Source: Thuidium tamariscinum
Taxonomy: Eukaryota; Streptophyta; Bryopsida; Hypnales; Thuidiaceae
Assembly: GCA_947034885.2 (NCBI GenBank)
Contig: OX344751.2
Coordinates: 8,432,001-8,496,000, forward strand
Length of the DNA stretch: 64,000 nucleotides
Reading direction: 5' to 3'
Shown here piece after piece: positions 1 to 12,503 of the stretch; position 1 is the stretch's first letter, and each line of letters begins with the position of its first letter. The position numbers were made by a program, and so were the translations under genes. The notes beneath the pieces were generated by a model, which saw only the letters and a list, made by a program, of their open reading frames with translations, was not told where the DNA came from and did no database searches.

Positions 1-549
1 AGGAATGTGAATCACGACAAGGAGGCGGGTTCCTGCGACGCGCCATAGCCCGTATTCCAGTGCAGAGATGAGCAACGCGGGGACGACGAAGACGGTGAAC
101 ATGAGCATGTTGTACGCGCCGTGGCGCTTGAGGCTGCCGCCATGGTCGAGTAAAAACAAGAGATTAAGGGAAGTGAGGATGGCACCAAGGAGAATGGCGC
201 GTGTTCGGCCCGAGATGGTGGGATCGTACAAGGTGATGTAAACTGCGACGAGGAAACACGTGATTGCTGAGAAGAAGGAGACCGCAATTAGACCCAGACT
301 GTGCACCACAGTGCGCAAATCGCCTCCGATAAGGGACTTCCAGTATAAGTAAACCCATGCCACAGTTAGGACCAGCACCGTCGCCACGGGATTGCAGCAT
401 AAACCCTTCGCCTTCCCCTTCTTCCGTTTCTGTTGGCTCTCAATGTCGTCACCATGTTTCCTGGAGGTTTTTCGTTGCAGCTGTTTAGTGGTGAAAAGCT
501 TGCAAAATGTCGGAAACCACGACCATGTGAATGCCCTTCCATTCTTCAT
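1..549 (-). CDS. Multi-pass membrane protein, N-terminal part (runs off the left edge)
   Basis: Reading the minus strand from the ATG at 549-547 gives 183 open codons that continue past base 1, so the C-terminus is missing. An in-frame TAA lies two codons upstream of the ATG, which supports this start. The first 50 residues are strongly basic (for example QQKRKKGKAKG at about 39-49) and probably cytosolic. Four hydrophobic segments follow at about residues 55-70, 81-106, 117-134 and 146-167, and a fifth starts near 174. The polar loop after segment 2 contains YDPTISGRTR. I do not recognise the family and propose no function. The sequence is GC-rich, with no stop codon and no obvious intron in this stretch, which fits a real exon. 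Start and strand are fairly secure; identity is unknown. Confidence 0.7.
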   Translation of the reverse strand, partial: MKNGRAFTWSWFPTFCKLFTTKQLQRKTSRKHGDDIESQQKRKKGKAKGLCCNPVATVLVLTVAWVYLYWKSLIGGDLRTVVHSLGLIAVSFFSAITCFLVAVYITLYDPTISGRTRAILLGAILTSLNLLFLLDHGGSLKRHGAYNMLMFTVFVVPALLISALEYGLWRVAGTRLLVVIHIP

Positions 550-2808
550 CTGCCCTTAAAGGTTTGGTAGTCACGAGGAGCGATTGTTCCGTGATTGCTG
601 CAATAACTTGGGTTGTGCATGTCGTGACCTAAATATTGCCCACGGTGGCTCTGTTTCTGGCTAGGCTTGAAAGACGCAGAGAAAACTGTTAGAAGTCACC
701 TTCCAGCCGAATTTTAACATATGATTCACTACCACCGAACCTTCCTGCAGCTCCAATTCAAACAAGGACATGATGCTTGCTCTTCGCCGCCATGGTGAAA
801 GATTTCCAGTAACACCCCTCTAATGCAGCTTTCAAATCCCTTTCATTGGTGTTACAAATGCAAGAACTTGCAGTCGCAAAGTAGCGAACACGATTGCTCA
901 GTGTACGATTTGGATTTCAAAAGAGATCAAGAGCCCTACTTGATGTACAGATTATCGCGCACTGGAGGAACACGGGCGCAAGGAATATGAGCTACACGAA
1001 CACCCTCAAAGCAAAACCTTCGCAAACGAAAAGCAGACAGTTAGAAAAAACAAGTACCGCGTACATCAAAGGAGACTTCGCTTCCATCAACTTTCGTCTC
1101 TGCAAGAGTAACCGCTACTGACGACCTCACGCATCCGCGAACGGGGACAATTGACAGCTACAGTACTGTCGGAACCCCTCCTCGATCAAGGTCTTACTAC
1201 TAAGCGAGACGTACCATAGAAAAACTAGCACAAAACATCCCGGAAGTCAAATAATTACGATGACTCGAGATTGAAGCCCTTGCGTCGCCATAGCATCCAA
1301 ACTCTCTGTTTCCAATTGACCCGCTGTGCAAATACCATAGTTGCACCAATCTCCCCAGCAAAGCACTACTTATTAGCTGTTCCCTCTCGGTGTCAAAGAT
1401 CAGGTATTCGATCCTGAACAGTACGCGAGCGACCACCTTTCCGTTACCCACAAAACAGTATGAAAAGCCACTGAATGAACCTGCATACTCTCTGCTTCAG
1501 GCAAGAACGAGTATGCACGCCACTTCGTCCCCGACATGAACAAGCCCGGTGCAAGTCAGGCAGAGATGAGGACCTGTAACTTTTGAAGTCTTTGGCGGTG
1601 AGCTTCAGAGATGGACGGACTCTGCCTCTTTCTTGACGGACACTTTTCATATTTGTTTTTCATATCCGTCTCGCTGGGTGGCTCCAAAGTTGTGGTTCAT
1701 CAGAGCTTCTCAAGTCTTTGCACAACAATTTCGTTATCCAGAAAGCAGTTTCTGACGATTTCCAGCAAATTCTCAACAAAATTTGCTCTCGAACTGAATG
1801 CGGCTAAGCAGTCGCATTTCCTCAACATCCTATCAGGGCTTGCAACAAGACGTACAGGCGAAATTTAGCCTTAAAAAATGGACTGGCTTTCAGTGAGACC
1901 GTGAGAGCGCGAGATTCAGGTTCTGTCCACGTGGGGTTGGAATCATCCGCTGGGACAGGAACAGCTAGTGAGTCCTGTAGCTTCGAAAACTGGCGGATAA
2001 TACAACTGTAGTAGGACCGGTACTACAGTACTGATCTCCGAATTCGGGATATATTATGAGTTTTAGTAATGTAGCTATTTTCCTTTAATTCCCATATTGA
2101 ACCGTTTTTTCAAGTACTGACTGAGTTCGGTTTTTTCCCTTCATTTTACTCTGAATAGAATTTTTACAAATTTTTCACGCGGGTTTTCCCTAATTCCACC
2201 AACTAACAATGAACTAATCTATAGTTCTCTTCAAAAATTAGAATGCACAATATCCAGAAGAAATGTTATAAGCCCCCCTATTTTATCATTAAAAGAATTT
2301 TGCTTAATATAGAATATAATAGGCTTTTTTCATCTTGTGTAAATAACATTCAATTCTTATATAAGCGTACCAAATTTGGGTTTGAAAAAAGCAAAATTCT
2401 ACTTTTGGTGAATTGTTGTGTTTAATATTCATCATTTTATGTGATAATTGATTGAAAAGCATTGGTGATGAATTTTAAAATTTGATTGTGGAGGTATGTA
2501 AGAAATATCCATTCTCACATCTTTCCATCAACAAGATTCTCCAAAAAAGTTTTAAAAGTTTCTTCTATAGAAATTTCGATGTTGTCATAATAATGCCCTA
2601 ATTTTGAAAAATAGATATCTCTTTATTTTAATTAGGTTTTTCTATCTCTTCTCACATTATAAGTAATTTCATACATTTGAGCATGATGGCACAATCACTT
2701 TGCTAAAATCTAATTACAATAAAGAGATATCAATTTTCCAATATTAGCAAGAATACTAGGACATTAGCACTTTAACATTCAAATCTTTGAAAGGCATTGT
2801 AAAACTCT
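550..2808. other. Upstream region of the left-edge gene; nothing else identified
   Basis: The first 1.5 kb has a mixed, non-repetitive composition and should hold the promoter and 5' UTR of the minus-strand membrane-protein gene. Short open frames occur at 1200-1451 (-), 1444-1650 (-) and 1611-1868 (+). Their products lack recognisable domains and they overlap in conflicting frames, so I do not call them genes. Beyond about 2040 the DNA becomes AT-rich intergenic sequence. Confidence 0.5.
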
Positions 2809-4009
2809 TTAACCCCTAAAGGACTACGGTAGGTACACCCAAAAGCGCCCTCTTCCTAAAAGCGCCATCTACAGTGCACATACATTTCCGAAATCAGTCA
2901 TGTTCACAGACTGTAGATGGCGCTTTCAGTAACAGACTTTGACTGTTAATAACTTTTGCATACGGTATCCAAATCCTATGTTCTTTGGTGCGTTGGAACA
3001 TGCTTTCACTTGCTAACAAGAGTACATAAAAATTTGAACTAATTAATAGCAAAAACTAGGCTCAGTATGAATAAGTGGCGCTTTTGGGTGTACCTGCCTT
3101 AACACGTTTTTGACAATGGAGGTTTTCAATCAATTCTACCACTTTGATATTTTTTTGCACATAGATGTAATTAATTTTTTTAATTTTAACCGTATAAAAG
3201 TAAAGATTACTATATCTAGTATGCATGGAATTAATTGTAGAAAATGTTAACCATTAGATCTTTAGATTATAACAATTTCTAATGATCAACTTCATAGACA
3301 AAAAACACAGTTTTTGGAGAAAAAAATTTATAAAAAGATGAATAAAGATTTTTTAACCTCCTAGAAAAATTTATTTGGAGTCCAAAGAAAATGTAGTATT
3401 TTTATATTAAAAATTTTGAAAAATAAAAAACTCCCTCAAATTTGTACACATTTCCAAACATGAAGACTAGAAAGTCAAATCTAAGCAAATTGGATCCTAC
3501 AAAATTCTTTGAAAAATTTATATGGATATATTTTTGAAATTCAACAACTAATTTTATTATTGTATTGTTTGGAACATCTCAAAAAAATTTGGAACTATTT
3601 TAATTATTTTGTATTGTTAATTACATTAGATTGAACCTTTTATTTTTTAAATTGTTAAAAACAAAATATTGAATTTTTTTTTCAAATGCATTTTGTTTGT
3701 TTGGATTATAGAATAGAAATGTAGAAGAAAATGTGTTTTTTTCCATCTCTACTACTCTTTTCATGAAAAAACATTATTTTTGCTCCCTTTTCCTACTAAA
3801 CTACGTTCTCGACTACATTTCCTAAATGAATTTTTAACTACTTCTCACATTCAAAATCAGAAAATCAGAAAATGCAAAAAGTATGTAAACTTCTTTTTTT
3901 ACAAGATCTTAGTTTACAAAATATTGAGATTTGTTTCATCCTTCCAAGAAATTACCATTGAAAACTTTAAAGAGGACACATTGTGATTTCTTAGTCCTTT
4001 AGGGGTTAA
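2809..4009. mobile_element. piggyBac-like non-autonomous element with TTAA ends
   Basis: The left end reads TTAA then CCCCTAAAGGACTA. The right end is its reverse complement, TAGTCCTTTAGGGG followed by TTAA. The 1193-bp body (2813-4005) is therefore bounded by a 14-bp perfect terminal inverted repeat and a TTAA on each side. A TTAA target and CCC-type termini are the known signature of piggyBac transposons. No transposase frame is visible, and the interior is AT-rich and carries another inverted repeat at 2829-3098. TTAA is itself a palindrome, so the target duplication cannot be separated from a longer repeat by sequence alone. Confidence 0.55.
2829..3098. mobile_element. Inverted-repeat element inside the TTAA element
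   Basis: The left end GGTAGGTACACCCAAAAGCG and the right end, read as reverse complement, GGCAGGTACACCCAAAAGCG differ at one base and face each other over about 270 bp. A second inverted pair lies inside: AGCGCCATCTACAG near 2861 and its complement CTGTAGATGGCGCT near 2912. It looks like a small MITE nested in the larger element. No clear target duplication was found, so it could instead be an internal repeat of the host element. Confidence 0.5.
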
Positions 4010-4205
4010 AAAATCCACGTTGAAGGAAAGATGTGCCTCTGGATGTTTCCTATATACATCCACAATCAGAATTTAGAAAAAATCACTAGTAATGTTTTTC
4101 AATGAATCATGATATGAAACTATGAAAATTGAATGAAAAAAAATTCACTCAAATTGGAAATTCACTTTTTTTTTAAGTTGAAATTTGGTATGCATATATA
4201 TCCTA

Positions 4206-4734
4206 CTCCCTTCGTCCCAAAATGATCTTCTTGTTGCCTTTTGTGATATGAAAATTTGTCAAATTTGGATTTTAATTCTTATCCAAGACTAGCAAAACAA
4301 CTTTAAGCAATAATTTCCCTTCCATTCATAAAATCATCAATCAAAAGACAAAAGAAATAACTAAAGGGGTTAATCAACACTTTTTGTTTGTATTTTTTGC
4401 ATCTCTTTGAGTGTTGCCTACTTGAAGGAGGTGAAGCTTTGGTAGGTGGAACAAAGGTTCACATATGGTCTTAGGCCCATACTAATCACCCATAAAATAA
4501 CAACCTCAAATTCAAAATTTAAGTGCCTACTGGTGCTTTTTGAAAATGCCTCCAAAATTCTACTTTTCTATATTCTAAAATTACACTTTGGAAAAGGTTT
4601 TTAAAACTCAAAGTTTCAAAGATACTAAGAGTGCACCAAGCTTTGCTTACAAATCCAAAGGGGACTTTAAAATGTTATTTTTGGCCTTAATCCATAATAT
4701 TTTGTTAAACAAGAAGATCATTTTGGGACAGAGG
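4206..4734. mobile_element. Stowaway-like (Tc1/mariner) MITE
   Basis: The termini are CTCCCTTCGTCCCAAAATGA on the left and, as reverse complement, CCTCTGTCCCAAAATGATCT on the right, flanked by TA at 4204-4205 and 4735-4736. CTCCCTCCGTCCC-type ends with a TA target are the hallmark of plant Stowaway elements. No coding capacity is seen in the 529 bp. A second copy at 50519-51821, in inverted orientation, is interrupted by another transposon, so this copy serves as the uninterrupted reference. Confidence 0.75.
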
Positions 4735-5042
4735 TAATATTATATTTCATGAGAGTCCAAATATTAAGAAAAAGGCTATGAAAAGGTTTTTGCTCTATGG
4801 GTTTGAAAGAATTTTTTTTAATTAAGTGTATTTTGTGGCCCCTAGAGTACAATAGCTTCTCACTCTCGTAAACTTAAGTCTTATGCCCCGATTTCTTCAG
4901 TTATGAATGATATAAAGGAACTCTAGACAAACTTCTTTGGAGATAAGGTACATGATGAGAAAATGGATGCGGAAATGGAAGCACCAAAGTTCATCAAGAT
5001 GCTTTGTTGAAGCAATGAAGGGTTATGAAGCAAATGAAAGTT
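4735..5042. other. AT-rich spacer, nothing recognised
   Basis: The stretch between two inverted-repeat elements has only short open frames and no motif that I can name. Confidence 0.4.
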
Positions 5043-5401
5043 AAGGTAGCAACATCCATAACTATTAGTGCATCCAATTACTGATAGTAGAGTTATCTTA
5101 AAATGTTGTCAGATGTGCCTTGAAACCATGCCAATGCCTGATTGTAGTTGGTGGGGCCTGATTTTTTTAGATTTTGGTGTGAGAATCAAGGCAACTTTAA
5201 TAGAGTGTGGTTTAGGGTGCCCTACAAAGTTCTACTTTGAAAATTCATAGAAATTTGATTCTTTATCCAAAAATTCTAATTTCTTTTTTAAAATTCATGA
5301 TTTTCAATTGCTAATATAGCAAAAATATTTCTTTTAGGAAAAAATGCCTCTAACTATATTGAAATTCCTTATTTTGACGGTTATGGATGTTGCTACCTTA
5401 T
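5043..5401. mobile_element. Small terminal-inverted-repeat element
   Basis: TAAGGTAGCAACATCCATAA at the left faces GGTTATGGATGTTGCTACCTTA at about 5380-5401, an inverted pair of roughly 20 bp around 320 bp. The interior holds a 60-codon open frame (5068-5250) with no recognisable product. No convincing target duplication outside the repeats was found, so the superfamily is unassigned. Confidence 0.45.
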
Positions 5402-6416
5402 CCTAAAAGTCATCTTTTGTGTTTTCTTCCTTCTTTCAACCCTTAAATGACGGACTCATCACTGTAGAGGGAAGAGGGTTGTGACTAGTTTTAAAGGCAT
5501 TGCTAACCGTAGCAACAAATGTTGTTCTTGCCCTGTGAACAATATAAAGATAATGCAATAGAAAATTGCAGAAGTGAGCATTGCATGCTGCCGTCATGAA
5601 ATTTGCAAGGAGGGGCAATATAGGCCTAACACCGTCTTCTCCAAAACAAAAAAAATGAATGCTTGAATGCTGCCTCTTAAGTTATTGCCTTCCAAGACAA
5701 AGCAAGACTCCAAGCTCACATTTCAAAAAGAAATGGATGAAATGGCTCTTTATCATTCACCAAACGGGATTTTTTTGTCATTCATTAAATGCTCAATGTG
5801 TGTATTTGAAATTTTAACCTTGTAAGAATGGGCCATGACCGTTGATTACAAGCCTCAATTGCCATTGCTTTAATTGTTGCCATTATTACAGATGGAGTCA
5901 TATGTCTTTTACAAGTCATCAAAATTTCAAATTATTGTGAATTTTTTCAGAAAAAATAAAAAAATTCATATTAAATACAAAATATACTCACAAAATACAA
6001 AGTTTTCATTATAGATGTGTAGGGTAGAACATTAATAGTAAAAACCAAAGTTATCATGCCACTCTAAATTTAACCTTAAACCATGGTTATAGGCTTGTTG
6101 TTCATATTGCTATAAAATATTGAAATTTATTGGGGGTTTTAAATTTAAATTGTAGGAGAAAGATGAATGGATAAGCTTGATTTTATTTTTTTAAATCAAA
6201 ATTTTAAAAAACATTTTCATAGTTAAAATTTGTATCAAGAAAAAATAGTAAGAAATGGCCCAAATACACTACAACAATGATCTATGAATTGAGCATCTTC
6301 TCCTTAAAAAATTTAATAAGACTATGATGAGGGACTTTGCAATATTGTTCACTAAAAATGTATTCAAGTACCTTCTAAGTAAACAGATTGTATGAAAAAC
6401 ATTATTTTGCATTGTA
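5402..6416. other. AT-rich intergenic sequence
   Basis: No gene or structured repeat was recognised. Open frames are short and have no domain signature. Confidence 0.4.
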
Positions 6417-7807
6417 CAGTGGGGTACCAATCAAAATGTCGTTTTCGAATTCGCGGTGAGAAAAAATTTCAGTATTGCCAACTTTGAAACTCGAGAGCTC
6501 AAAAATTAGTATTTTACCACAAAAATTTTACCACATTATTATCTCTAAGTTAATTATATGCATGCCAAATTTCAAGGCCAAAAGATTCACCAAAAGAAAG
6601 TTATTCAAAATCTACCAACATGGGTAGTGGTGAGAAACATTTCACTACTTTCAACTGTGACACCTTTTTAAGGATTGAGTTTTTTTTCTTTTGCCATGAA
6701 ATTTTTGTCATGAAACAATATCTATGTTTTTAATACGTATAAAAAATTTCAAGGTAAGAAAAAAAATTTAAGAAGAAATTTGAAATCTCCCAACAGGTGT
6801 AGTTTTGAGAAAATTTTCACAATTGCCAACTTTGACACCCTCCCAAGGGCTGAAAAATTGGTTTCTTACCATGCATTTTTTTTGTGAAGTCATCTATATG
6901 TTGATAATATGTTCTCCAAATTTCAAGTTCAAATGAATTACCAAAGAAAAGATATACAAAATCTCCTAACATGTGTAGTTGTGAGAAAATTTTCACTATT
7001 GCTAACTTTGACACCCTCCCAAGGGCTGAAAATTTATTTATTTAACATGAATTTTTTTGAATAACATCAACTTTATGTTGATAATATATGTTCCAAATTT
7101 CAAGTTCAAAACACTTACCCAAAAAAAGATATTCAAAATCTCTCAACATGTGTAGTTGTGAGGTTGAATTTTTACATTCGTGTCAAACTTTGCTCCAAAA
7201 AATAACACTATACTAAGGGCTCAAAAACTCCTCCTCACAACTACACATGTTGGGAGATTTTGTATATCTTTCTTTTGGTAATTCATTTGAACTTGAAATT
7301 TGGAGAATATATTATCAACATATAGATGACTTCACAACAAAAAATTAATGGTAAAAAACCAATTTTTCAGCCCTTGGGAGGGTGTCAAAGTTGGCAATTG
7401 TGAAAATTTTCTCAAAACTACACCTGTTGGGAGATTTCAAATATATTCTTATAGAAATTTTTTTTACCATGAATTTTCTTACACATATTAAAAACATAAA
7501 TATTGTTTCATGAGAAAAATTTCATGGCAAAAGAAAAAAAACTCAATCCTTAGGCAGGTGTCAAAGTTGAAAGTAGTGAAATGTTTCTCACCACTATCCA
7601 TGTTGATAGATTTTGAATAACTTTTTTTTGGTGAATTTTTTGGCCTTTAAATTTGGTATGAATATAATTAACTTAGAGATAATCGTGTGGTAAAAATTTT
7701 GTGGTAAAATACCAATTTTTGAGCTCTTGAGAGGCTTTCAAAGTTGGCAATACTGAATTTTTTCTCACTACAAATTCGAAAACGACATTTTGATTGGTAC
7801 CCCACTG
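6417..7807. mobile_element. Modular foldback element, copy 1 (pogo/mariner-like ends)
   Basis: The element begins CAGTGGGGTACCAATCAAAA and ends with the complement of that sequence, with TA on both sides (6415-6416 and 7808-7809). CAGTGGGG-type ends plus a TA target fit pogo-type Tc1/mariner elements by general knowledge. The two long arms are complementary almost to the centre near 7200. Each arm is built from about four diverged modules spaced roughly 165-180 bp. Each module carries a GTAGTNGTGAG-type start and, in most, an AACTTTGACACC motif (near 6455, 6625, 6803, 6980 and 7155). No transposase frame is visible. A transcript would fold into a hairpin more than 600 bp long. Confidence 0.75.
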
Positions 7808-8329
7808 TACATTGCCAAATGAAGTCATCCATCAAGGACTAAGTGTCTTCAGTAGTATTACAAGGTTAAATTAACCCTAAAAAGTTCTTGAAGTGAACAG
7901 GTAGTAGGTAAGTGGTTGACTTACAAAGATTGCTATGAAAATGAAAAAATAGCTATTGATCTATAGATCAAATCATTTTTAACAAAGTACCTTGGTAACA
8001 GGTCTCATTGTTCTAAAATGAATCCTAAAAGATGCCACAAATACTAAGTGTCCAATTATGGATGACTCCATGTAAAATTGTAGAATAGAAAAAACAATGT
8101 TTTTTCATCCAATTTTTTTTTAGAAGTTGCCAGTGTACATTTTCAATGAATAGTCTTATAAATTCCTTCTTGACAAATATTATTAACTTTTCTAAAGAAA
8201 ATTGAGATGTTGAATCTATAAATCAACCTTTTTAGTGTATTTTTTCATTTCTTGCTATTTTCTCTTGAGTGAGATTTTGAGCCATAAAAATAATATTTCT
8301 TTAAATTGAGTCCAATTAATACCTAAAAA
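7808..8329. other. AT-rich intergenic sequence
   Basis: Nothing recognisable was found between the foldback element and the dispersed repeat that starts near 8330. Confidence 0.35.
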
Positions 8330-8935
8330 TTGAGATCCATCTCTTGAATTGATGATTTTAATAGAAAAATCATCATGAAGTACTATTTGGAAGAATATTT
8401 TGGAGTTGAGATGCAAATAAAAGTTGTAGAGTTTGAGTTTTAGATTTTAACCACATGGTTACATTCACCAATGCTATGACTAATATTTTTCTATAAATTT
8501 TGAAAGGAAAAATTTCAAATTCCTTCTAATTTCAATTACAAGCAAAATATTGTCATTTTTTTGAGAAAATTTTGTTGGAATGATTGAGTTTGAAATGAGG
8601 TTTTCTCCACATAGTGGTTTTTTGTATTTTTTATATTCTTTGATTATATGACCTCATTTTTGCAATTCCAAGTTTGAACTAGAGTCAATGTAATTTTGAC
8701 TTGGTTGACCACTTGGCATATTCCCACATTTGTAATTTTAGAAAAATATGTACTCTAGTAATACCAAATCCAACCTTTGGACAGGACAATAAGTTAATAA
8801 AGTATCTATAAAAATTAGAATGACTTTCATTCAAGTTGTAATGAGGAAAAAAATTTGCTGTTCAATATTTTCATTGTTTAGAAATTGGGAATTTGAATGC
8901 TTTAGGATTTATAAAATTTCAAATTTCAAGTTTTT
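8330..8935. repeat. Dispersed repeat A, copy 1
   Basis: This segment is repeated in direct orientation at about 13410-13790. Shared stretches include AAGTACTATTTGGAAGAAT, CTAATATTTTTCTATAAATT and ACACCAAATCCAACC-like sequence (with mismatches). The second copy lacks roughly 110-170 bp corresponding to about 8560-8730. No coding potential is visible; it is probably a fragment of an old transposon. Confidence 0.55.
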
Positions 8936-9676
8936 TGTAGCAATCTAAACTTGCGGTCTAAAACTATTGGATTTGTTGACTTTTCTAGTTTTTAAATTAG
9001 ACAATAATTTGGTTTGCTCCATAAAGTCCTACACTATAATATACATCTATATTTAAAATTTTAGATTTTTTGACTATAATTGATATTCTATATGAATTTT
9101 TCTCATTTCCCAAATAGAAAACATATACAATAATTTTGATTTTCTCAAAACAATTTGAGAATTTAATGACTTGTAGTAGACATATGATATCATCTATTGA
9201 AAATAAAAATAATTTATTTCATTCTTATTTTTCTTGCAATATAGTAACAAATAAAGTATTGAATAATGAAGCTTGAAATCAATAATCATAGGCATGTCCT
9301 TCTAGGGACAAGGAAGTCTTTACATTGTTGAGTTGTAAATGCATTCTTGCAAATTCAAATCTTGAATTTATTCTATAGAATGATTGATTGATTTGATAGA
9401 ACAAAACCTACCTCAATATACCAATTGTAATTCTACAAACTCAAAATCTTCAATTAAATCAAGCATTGGAAGTAGTAAAAAAGAATGTGAAGACATTGAA
9501 GATACAAAATTGTATGAAACTCAATTTGTTACATTTTAAGTTCAAATAAGAATTCTATGTGTATTTTATCATTCAACTACTTCAAATGTAAATGCAAGCC
9601 AAAAAGTGTGTACAATAATGAATTTTGGCAAAATTCAATTCAAGAATAAAAAATAATTAATGCATAAGATAGTGCC
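8936..9676. other. AT-rich intergenic sequence
   Basis: No gene, tRNA or inverted repeat was recognised. Confidence 0.35.
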
Positions 9677-9957
9677 ACACATTAGAAGGGATTTGAGGCC
9701 TGCAGAAGATAGTTAGTTCTCAAACTGCGAGGATGCAAAAACGCAAATAGTTGACGTAGTCAAGAGTGTGCCACATCATTGATTTTTTTTTAAAAGAGAA
9801 GAAAATTTGGACTTTTTTGCATTTTAGGACCAAATTTTTAAATTTTTTAAATTTTTTATAAAATAATTGGCCTAACAAAAAATTGTAGTATAAGGAACAA
9901 TTTTAAAAACAAGCCTAAAAACAGACTTCCTTTGCCCTAAAATCCCTTCTAATGTGT
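9677..9957. mobile_element. CATTAGA-type MITE, diverged copy
   Basis: ACACATTAGAAGGGATTTGA at the left faces AAATCCCTTCTAATGTGT at the right, an 18-bp inverted repeat. The interior resembles the elements at 48960 and 51887, with a CTGCGAGGATGC-like block and then a GTTGACGTAGTCAAG...GCCACAT block matching GTGGTTGAGACATTGCCACA elsewhere. It is the most diverged of the three copies. Superfamily and target duplication are unclear. Confidence 0.5.
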
Positions 9958-12503
9958 CAACCCCTTGAGATGGTGGATATCTTGTTTTTATTTCTTCAAA
10001 AATAAATTAATGCCTTTTGAAGAAATTTGCAAATATAAGAGATTGGTGTTCTAACAAAGTAATGACCTTCATTATTCAAATGTTCTTCTAGCCAAATCAA
10101 TGAAGAGTAGAGCCCCCATACGAACAAGTGGTTTTACATTTGAAATGGAACAAAACAATCTAAAGTATACATATCCATTATCTCCCCCATCTCAATAGTA
10201 CGTGCACCTACATTTGTGGAAAATTTCAATTATAAATGTTGGACAAATGTAGATAGAGAATGTAATTGTAAAGTTCTTTGGTAATGGTCCATATGTTTAC
10301 TTTAGTCCTTTAACAAAACAATAGTCCAACTTTATATGGTACTACCATATATCTTACTAATTGTTTCAATATTTTCTTTATCAATCATGTAATTGTAGAA
10401 AATTAAGAAATTTGAATCTACAGTTAAACTTCAAAATTCCCAATTAGTTGGAGAAGGGGAAAAAAATATTGACAAACCACAAAGTAGAAACAAGTTATTA
10501 CTTCATCTATCAAAGAAAATTTAGAGATGTCTACTCTCCATTTAGAATACTTTTTCGGCATGAGCAATATCTCAAGATATTGTATGTGTTGTATATTTTA
10601 GTAATCCCAAATAATAGGATAGTGATGAGTTTGTATCAAATCTATTTCTTATGACAAATTTTAAGAAGATCTAGCATAATTTTGGTATTGGCTACCTTTA
10701 CACTAGAAAAAAGGAAACAGAACAATAGATGAAAAGGTCAAATCAATTGCAAGTTGCTATTTTTACTTTATTAAACAAATATGGACCAAAATTTTTCTTT
10801 TGTAAGAAAATTTATTACATATATAGAATTTTTAAAAATTATTTAAATATAAATAATAAAAATAATTGTTCATGCCATGCTATATTAATGAATTCCTAAA
10901 TTTTGCTTGTCATGCTAACATTTAACTTCAAAATAGAAATCATATTTTTGGCAAATTTTAAAAATCAAAATTTCTAAAAGATCTACAAATATCTTGTCAA
11001 ATTGGAATACATACGTTTGCATATAAAGAAGTCTATTCTAAAGTGCCCATGCTCTAAAAACAAACATCATACTTGCAGACATTGTATTGTTTCTTTAATG
11101 AAACTTACCAATACTATACAATTTAAGGGATCGTTGTTTTTAGTGACCACTGCATTTAACTTCAAAAATTCATAGCTAATTCTACAAAGGTCCAAAAAAA
11201 TGAAAAAAATTGGGTTAAATGCCAATTTTGATTTTCTTCCTTTGGAAACTCATTAAAAATTGCTTCAAAGAATTTTGCTTCCCTGGATGTAGTTGAATCA
11301 TAATCCTTTAAGGACATATCGACCACTTTTGGGTAGGAATTGAAACTTTTTCATTGATTGTCAAAGTTTTGGAATGAATTTGGACATAGATAGAAGGGGA
11401 CACGTGTGGAAAATTAGGAATCAAATGCATTGGGACAAGAATTAAAATAGTTTGTGCTAACATGCAATTTAGGGGTTGGAAAAACCAACAAAATATAGAT
11501 TGAAAATGAAAAATCTTCGAGCAAGAGAACCTTCATTGCTACAAAATTTATTGTGAAGAAACAAGCATTCATACCAATTCCATTCTATGGTCAAATCTTT
11601 GGAATGCATGATGGTTTGATATTTCTTTTTCATATTTAACTTGGGCCTAGAAAATGTCTCACCGGCCTAAAATCAACCACATTCGTTAACCTTTGAGCGT
11701 CTAAGCACCTCAAATTTGGCCTCTCCAATTTGAAAGGCTACCCTATGTTGACTCTTATAATCTTTTCAATGGTATGGTAAAATCATTTGTCCATTTCTTT
11801 ATTGCTTAAAGGATGTCCCCACTACCAATCAGTATTGCTAGTTTTTGTGAACCTTGTTTTTAAAGATAGTTTGATTAAAATGAGTGCAACAGGGTCTAGA
11901 TTTTGGTGAACATAAGTTGGGCACTTAGGGGTTAAAGAATTAAACAATTGCATTAAGAACAAACCTCTTTAGAACACTTAAATTTTGTCAAAGTTGTTCA
12001 AAACCTAAAATTTTGTTTCACTTGTTTCATATAAAGTAGAGGTATCCATAGTTGATCACTTAAGCAATTTCAAGTAAATCATGAGCAATATGAGGCAAGT
12101 GAAATTTTTTCCAAGTAGGAAGATATTAGAATGGGAAATATAGGGACTACAATTTTTTCAAAATTTTATTCCTCAAATTGAAATTCCTTTGATTTTTGGA
12201 AGCCAAAAAGTTGTTTGGACTAATAGCCAATGTTTGGACTCTTCCAATTCCAATCATAGACTATGTACTTTCTTGCTCAATACTTCCTACTTTCTTATTC
12301 ATTACTTTGGGACATGTATCATGATTTTAGTGGGCCCAACCTTGAAGTGGAGGAAAAAACGCATTTGATGCTTTGATTGAAAATATGTTCTAGCCTTGGT
12401 TGAAAATAGATGCACTCTATAAGTTGGATATGGGTTCTTGGTTGGGAATGGATACCTCTACCTTATTTATATGTATATGTGTGTATATATAAATATATGT
12501 GAG
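9958..12503. repeat. AT-rich region with two dispersed-repeat fragments
   Basis: About 11110-11310 matches 47370-47570 (shared words include AACTTCAAAAATT, CACAAAGGT-like and TTGTTTCAAAGA-like stretches). About 12000-12460 matches 41250-41900 and 42340-43060 (shared CAATATGAGG, AGTGGAAATTTTTTCC-like and GGTTGGGAATGG-like words). No intact gene is present. The rest, including the frame at 10448-10654, holds nothing that I recognise. Confidence 0.45.

Noticed and set aside
12-400. Minus-strand frames at 12-287 and 164-400
   Set aside because: They are shadows of the continuous 183-codon membrane-protein frame, which has no stop within the window.
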